54,020 bases of DNA. Source: JALZVT01 sp039029135 (GTDB lineage: Bacteria > Pseudomonadota > Gammaproteobacteria > Pseudomonadales > Azotimanducaceae). The DNA lies in contig JBCCGT010000030.1 in assembly GCA_039029135.1 (NCBI GenBank), forward strand, positions 1-54,020. Direction: 5' to 3'. The stretch's first letter is position 1. The number at the start of each line of letters is the position of its first letter. Shown one piece after another: positions 51,257 to 54,020 of this stretch. Under the pieces are notes generated by a model, which did not search any database, was not told where the DNA came from, and was given only the letters and a program-made list of their open reading frames with translations. Both the position numbers and the translations under genes were made by a program.

Positions 51257-51278
51257 GCCCCGCCACGGCAGGCGGGGC
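51257..51278 (-). terminator. Terminator-like hairpin after rpsA
   Basis: On the minus strand GCCCCGCC and GGCGGGGC form a perfect 8-bp stem with a 6-base loop (TGCCGT), 30 bases after the rpsA stop, followed by GTTGCGTCTTT. The T-run is short, so a moderately efficient intrinsic terminator or attenuator between rpsA and ihfB is likely. Confidence 0.65.
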
Positions 51279-51308
51279 CTCGTCAGCTTGGCGCGCTTTA
51301 AGGGGGGC

Positions 51309-52991
51309 CTAGTCCTCGCCCTTATCCATCTGCGCCTTGATCAGATCACCCAGCGTCGCGGTACCGGCGCGGGTGTCTTCGACGGCGCGATGCGCCTCGA
51401 CCGCAGCGCGCTCTTCGGCCACGTCCTTCGCCTTGATCGACACGCCGATGGTGCGATTCTTGCGATCGATGTTGACGATCTTAACCTCGATCTCCTCGCC
51501 TTCCGACAGCTTGGCGCGCGCGTCTTCGACCCGCTCGACGCTGATCTCGGAGGCCTTCAGCGTCGCCTCGACCTCGGCCGCCAGACGAACCGTCGCCTCA
51601 CGCGGCTGCACGTCCAGGATCACGGCCTTGACGATGCTGCCGCGATCGTTCGCCGAGGTGTAGTCGGTGAACGGATCGCCGTCGAGTTGCTTGATGCCGA
51701 GCGAGATGCGCTCGCGATCCGGGTCGATCGACAGGATGACCGTCTCGAGCTCCTCGCCCTTGCTGTACCGACGCACGGCGGTCTCGCCAGGCTCGTTCCA
51801 GGAGATGTCGGAGAGGTGCACCAGACCGTCGATGCCACCGTCGAGTCCAAGGAAGATGCCGAAGTCGGTGATCGACTTGATGCGGCCGCTGATTCGAGCG
51901 CCCTTGGCGTTGAGGGCGTTGAACTCCTCCCACGGGTTGGTGCGGCACTGCTTGATACCCAGCGAGATGCGGCGGCGCTCCTCGTCGATATCCAGAACCA
52001 TGACCTCGACCTGATCGCCAACGGTGACGACCTTCGACGGGTGGATGTTCTTGTTGGTCCAGTCCATCTCGGAGACGTGCACCAGGCCTTCCACGCCCTC
52101 TTCGATCTCGGCGAAGCAGCCGTAGTCGGTGAGGTTGGTGACGGTGGCCTGGACCCGGCTGTTCTCCGGGTAGCGGCGGGTGATTTCGACCCAGGGGTCG
52201 TCGCCCAGCTGCTTCATGCCCAGCGACACGCGGTTCTTCTCGCGGTCGAATTTGAGGATCTTGATGTCGACCTCGTCGCCGACGTTAACCATCTCGCTCG
52301 GATGGCGAATGCGCTTCCACGCCATGTCGGTGATGTGCAGCAGACCGTCGACGCCGCCGAGATCGACGAACGCGCCGTAGTCGGTGAGGTTCTTGACGAT
52401 ACCCTTCATCGTCTGGCCTTCCTGCAGCGAGTTCAGCAGCGCTTCGCGCTCGACGCTGTTCTCGGCTTCCAGTACGGCGCGACGGGAGACAACGACGTTG
52501 TTGCGCTTCTGGTCGAGCTTGATGACCTTGAATTCCAGAGGTCGGCCTTCGAGGTGCGTGGTCTCACGCAGGGGCCGAATGTCGACGAGCGAACCGGGCA
52601 GGAAGGCGCGGATGTCGTTGATGTCGACGGTGAAGCCGCCCTTGACCTTGCCGTTGATGGAGCCCTTGACCACCTCGTCTTCCGCGAACGCGGCATCCAG
52701 CATCTGCCAGGCTTCCGCGCGGCGTGCCTTCTCGCGCGACAGGCGGGTCTCACCGAAGCCGTCATCGACGATTTCCATCGCGACCTTGACCTGGTCGCCG
52801 ATGTTCAGCTCGAACTCGCCTTCTTCGTTGACGAACTGGCTGCGGGGAATGACGCCCTCGGACTTGAGGCCGGCATGGACGATCACCCAGTCGGCGTCGA
52901 TGTCGACGACGGTGCCGGTCACGATGGACCCGGGTGACATTTCGATAGAGGTCAGGCTCTCTTCAAAGAGATCGGCAAAAGATTCGCTCAT
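51309..52991 (-). CDS. rpsA: 30S ribosomal protein S1
   Basis: The ribosomal mRNA-binding protein, 560 residues with six S1 domains, about the length of E. coli S1 (557). SESFADLFEESLTSIEMSPG leads; domains carry GFTVDINDIRAFLPGSLVDI, GIVKNLTDYGAFVDLGGVDG then LLHITDMAWKRIRHPSEM, NLTDYGCFAEIEEGVEGLVH then VSEMDWTNKNIHPSKVV, and ITDFGIFLGLDGGIDGLVHL. The start is the ATG at 52991; an ATG 7 codons upstream gives a less S1-like N-terminus. No strong Shine-Dalgarno is seen, common for rpsA. Essential; between cmk and ihfB as usual. Confidence 0.97.
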   Translation of the reverse strand: MSESFADLFEESLTSIEMSPGSIVTGTVVDIDADWVIVHAGLKSEGVIPRSQFVNEEGEFELNIGDQVKVAMEIVDDGFGETRLSREKARRAEAWQMLDAAFAEDEVVKGSINGKVKGGFTVDINDIRAFLPGSLVDIRPLRETTHLEGRPLEFKVIKLDQKRNNVVVSRRAVLEAENSVEREALLNSLQEGQTMKGIVKNLTDYGAFVDLGGVDGLLHITDMAWKRIRHPSEMVNVGDEVDIKILKFDREKNRVSLGMKQLGDDPWVEITRRYPENSRVQATVTNLTDYGCFAEIEEGVEGLVHVSEMDWTNKNIHPSKVVTVGDQVEVMVLDIDEERRRISLGIKQCRTNPWEEFNALNAKGARISGRIKSITDFGIFLGLDGGIDGLVHLSDISWNEPGETAVRRYSKGEELETVILSIDPDRERISLGIKQLDGDPFTDYTSANDRGSIVKAVILDVQPREATVRLAAEVEATLKASEISVERVEDARAKLSEGEEIEVKIVNIDRKNRTIGVSIKAKDVAEERAAVEAHRAVEDTRAGTATLGDLIKAQMDKGED

Positions 52992-53150
52992 AGGAGTATT
53001 CGTAAGTTCCACACTCGGGTGATCATGCGAGCCGCCGCCGGAGTGGCGCGGACAAGGCGCAGAAAAAGCGCAGACACCGTTCGTGTTTGTCAGTTAATGA
53101 CGCCAGATGCGTCGATATACGCCGGTCGCGACCGGGAACAGGCGGGGAGC

Positions 53151-53822
53151 CTAGACCTCGGCCAGACCTCGCTCGGCGGCCAGCGCAAGCGCGCGCTGGA
53201 TGACCTCGTCGATGGTCAGCGCGGTGCTGTCGAGGATGATCGCATCGTCGGCGGGCACCAGGGGCGACACGGCGCGCCCTTTGTCCCTCTCGTCGCGTAC
53301 TTCGATGCTTTCGAGAAGGGCGCGCAGACTAGCAGGCGAACCCTTATCTTTCAACTGCTTATAACGCCTTTGCGCGCGCTCCTCGGCGCTCGCCTCGAGG
53401 TAGATCTTAAGCTGCGCGGTGGGAAACACGACGGTCCCCATGTCCCGGCCGTCGGCCACCAGACCGGGGGGTCGGCGCATGCCGATCTGCACGTCCAGCA
53501 GCGCGTCGCGCACCGGCTGATGGGGTGCGACGCGCGAGGCCAGCGCCCCCACCTCCTCGGTGCGGATGTGGTGTTCCGCCAGTTCCCCGTCGACAAGCGC
53601 GACGCCGCCCGCGAAGCTGATGTCGAGCCGCCGCGTGAATGCGGCGACAGCGTCGGCGTCGTCCAGATCAACCCCGCGCCGGTCGGCGGCCCAGCCGACA
53701 ATGCGGTACAGGGCCCCGCTGTCCAGCAGGTGCCAATCGAGCTGGCGAGCCAGCGCTTTGGCAAGCGTGCCCTTGCCGGAGCCGCTGGGGCCGTCGACGG
53801 TGATGACGGGAGCGTCGTTCAT
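53151..53822 (-). CDS. cmk: Cytidylate kinase
   Basis: Phosphorylates CMP and dCMP in pyrimidine nucleotide synthesis. 223 residues. The P-loop is ITVDGPSGSGKGTLAKALAR at about 7-26, LDSGALYRIVGWAADRRG is the CMP-binding start, GRDMGTVVFPTAQLKIYLEA the next substrate loop, and RDERDKGRAVSPLVPADDAI the C-terminal region with the lid Arg residues. It is followed by rpsA with a 159-base gap that should contain the main rpsA promoter; no clear box could be read there. Confidence 0.96.
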   Translation of the reverse strand: MNDAPVITVDGPSGSGKGTLAKALARQLDWHLLDSGALYRIVGWAADRRGVDLDDADAVAAFTRRLDISFAGGVALVDGELAEHHIRTEEVGALASRVAPHQPVRDALLDVQIGMRRPPGLVADGRDMGTVVFPTAQLKIYLEASAEERAQRRYKQLKDKGSPASLRALLESIEVRDERDKGRAVSPLVPADDAIILDSTALTIDEVIQRALALAAERGLAEV

Positions 53823-53887
53823 GGGCCGCAGTCTACAGGCGCGGGGACACGGGCGCGCGATGCGAGCGGACCTCTGGGGTCAGAGTC

Positions 53888-54020
53888 GGGGGGGGGGGGG
53901 GGGGGGGGGGACCCCCCCCAACAACCCCCGAAGAAGGCGGGGGGGGGTGGGGGGCGGCGGGCCGCGCCCCCCCCCCCGGGCGGCCCGGGGGCGGGGCGGG
54001 GGGGCCCCGTGGTGGTGGCG
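53888..54020. other. G/C homopolymer tract, probable contig-end artefact
   Basis: From 53888 the sequence is a run of more than 20 G, then A, a C run, and mixed poly-G/poly-C with few A or T to the end at 54020. It has no coding structure and is unlike any biological feature of the rest of the window. It looks like sequencing or assembly noise at a contig end, so nothing upstream of cmk should be inferred from it. Confidence 0.85.

Noticed and set aside
1..54020. tRNA, rRNA, CRISPR array, insertion sequence or prophage
   Set aside because: No cloverleaf-like gap, conserved rRNA segment, repeat-spacer array or transposase was recognised by eye; intergenic gaps are short. A covariance-model scan was not possible.

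Overview
The window is high-GC and gene-dense, with protein-coding genes only: no rRNA, tRNA, CRISPR array, insertion sequence or phage gene was seen. The right end carries cmk, rpsA, ihfB and lapA in the standard gammaproteobacterial order, followed by a WbpL/WbpM-type surface-polysaccharide locus with a ComEA-like gene. Pseudomonads place their O-antigen locus in the same neighbourhood. With the TonB receptor, RhlE and many oxygenases, this points to a free-living, aerobic, heterotrophic gammaproteobacterium; the genus cannot be told from sequence alone. The last ~130 bases are a G/C homopolymer tract that looks like a contig-end artefact.

Layout. 1-4165: end of an unknown gene, endonuclease VIII (nei), a toxin-antitoxin module whose BrnT-like toxin is cut by an in-frame stop, a serine hydrolase, and a secreted LamG-like protein. 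4298-12533: uridine kinase, two short-chain dehydrogenases, an RhlE-type helicase, a GST/PhyH pair, and a compact set of LLM flavin oxidoreductase, truncated hemoglobin and flavodoxin-like protein. 12564-20177: a PQQ-dependent lipoprotein dehydrogenase, a divergent alpha/beta hydrolase, and a TetR-MFP-RND efflux operon behind a perfect palindromic operator. 20199-27692 (minus): a co-directional run of nitronate monooxygenase, DUF418 protein, MelA-type alpha-galactosidase, sodium/solute symporter, an ArnE/ArnF-like pair and a Rieske oxygenase. 27796-30891: GNAT, small membrane protein, epoxide-hydrolase-like enzyme and an unknown exported protein.

30957-42182 looks like a uptake and catabolism region. 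A TonB receptor and two tandem gamma-glutamyltranspeptidases overlap end to start, one GGT with a cleavable signal peptide and the other a predicted lipoprotein. A LysR regulator and a D-amino-acid dehydrogenase lie divergently beside them. An SGNH lipoprotein, a 79-residue orphan and a TauD-type dioxygenase follow. I infer scavenging of gamma-glutamyl compounds such as glutathione or peptidoglycan peptides.

42222-50437 (minus): WbpM-like dehydratase, WbpL-like initiating transferase, two GT4 glycosyltransferases, an AsnB-like protein that has lost the key motifs of both active sites, ComEA and LapA. 50680-53822 (minus): ihfB, rpsA with a downstream hairpin, and cmk. Non-ATG starts are frequent (TTG for brnT, rhlE, the first GGT and probably the globin; GTG for the RND pump, DUF418, lapA and the orphan), and several neighbours overlap by 1-4 bases, indicating translational coupling.
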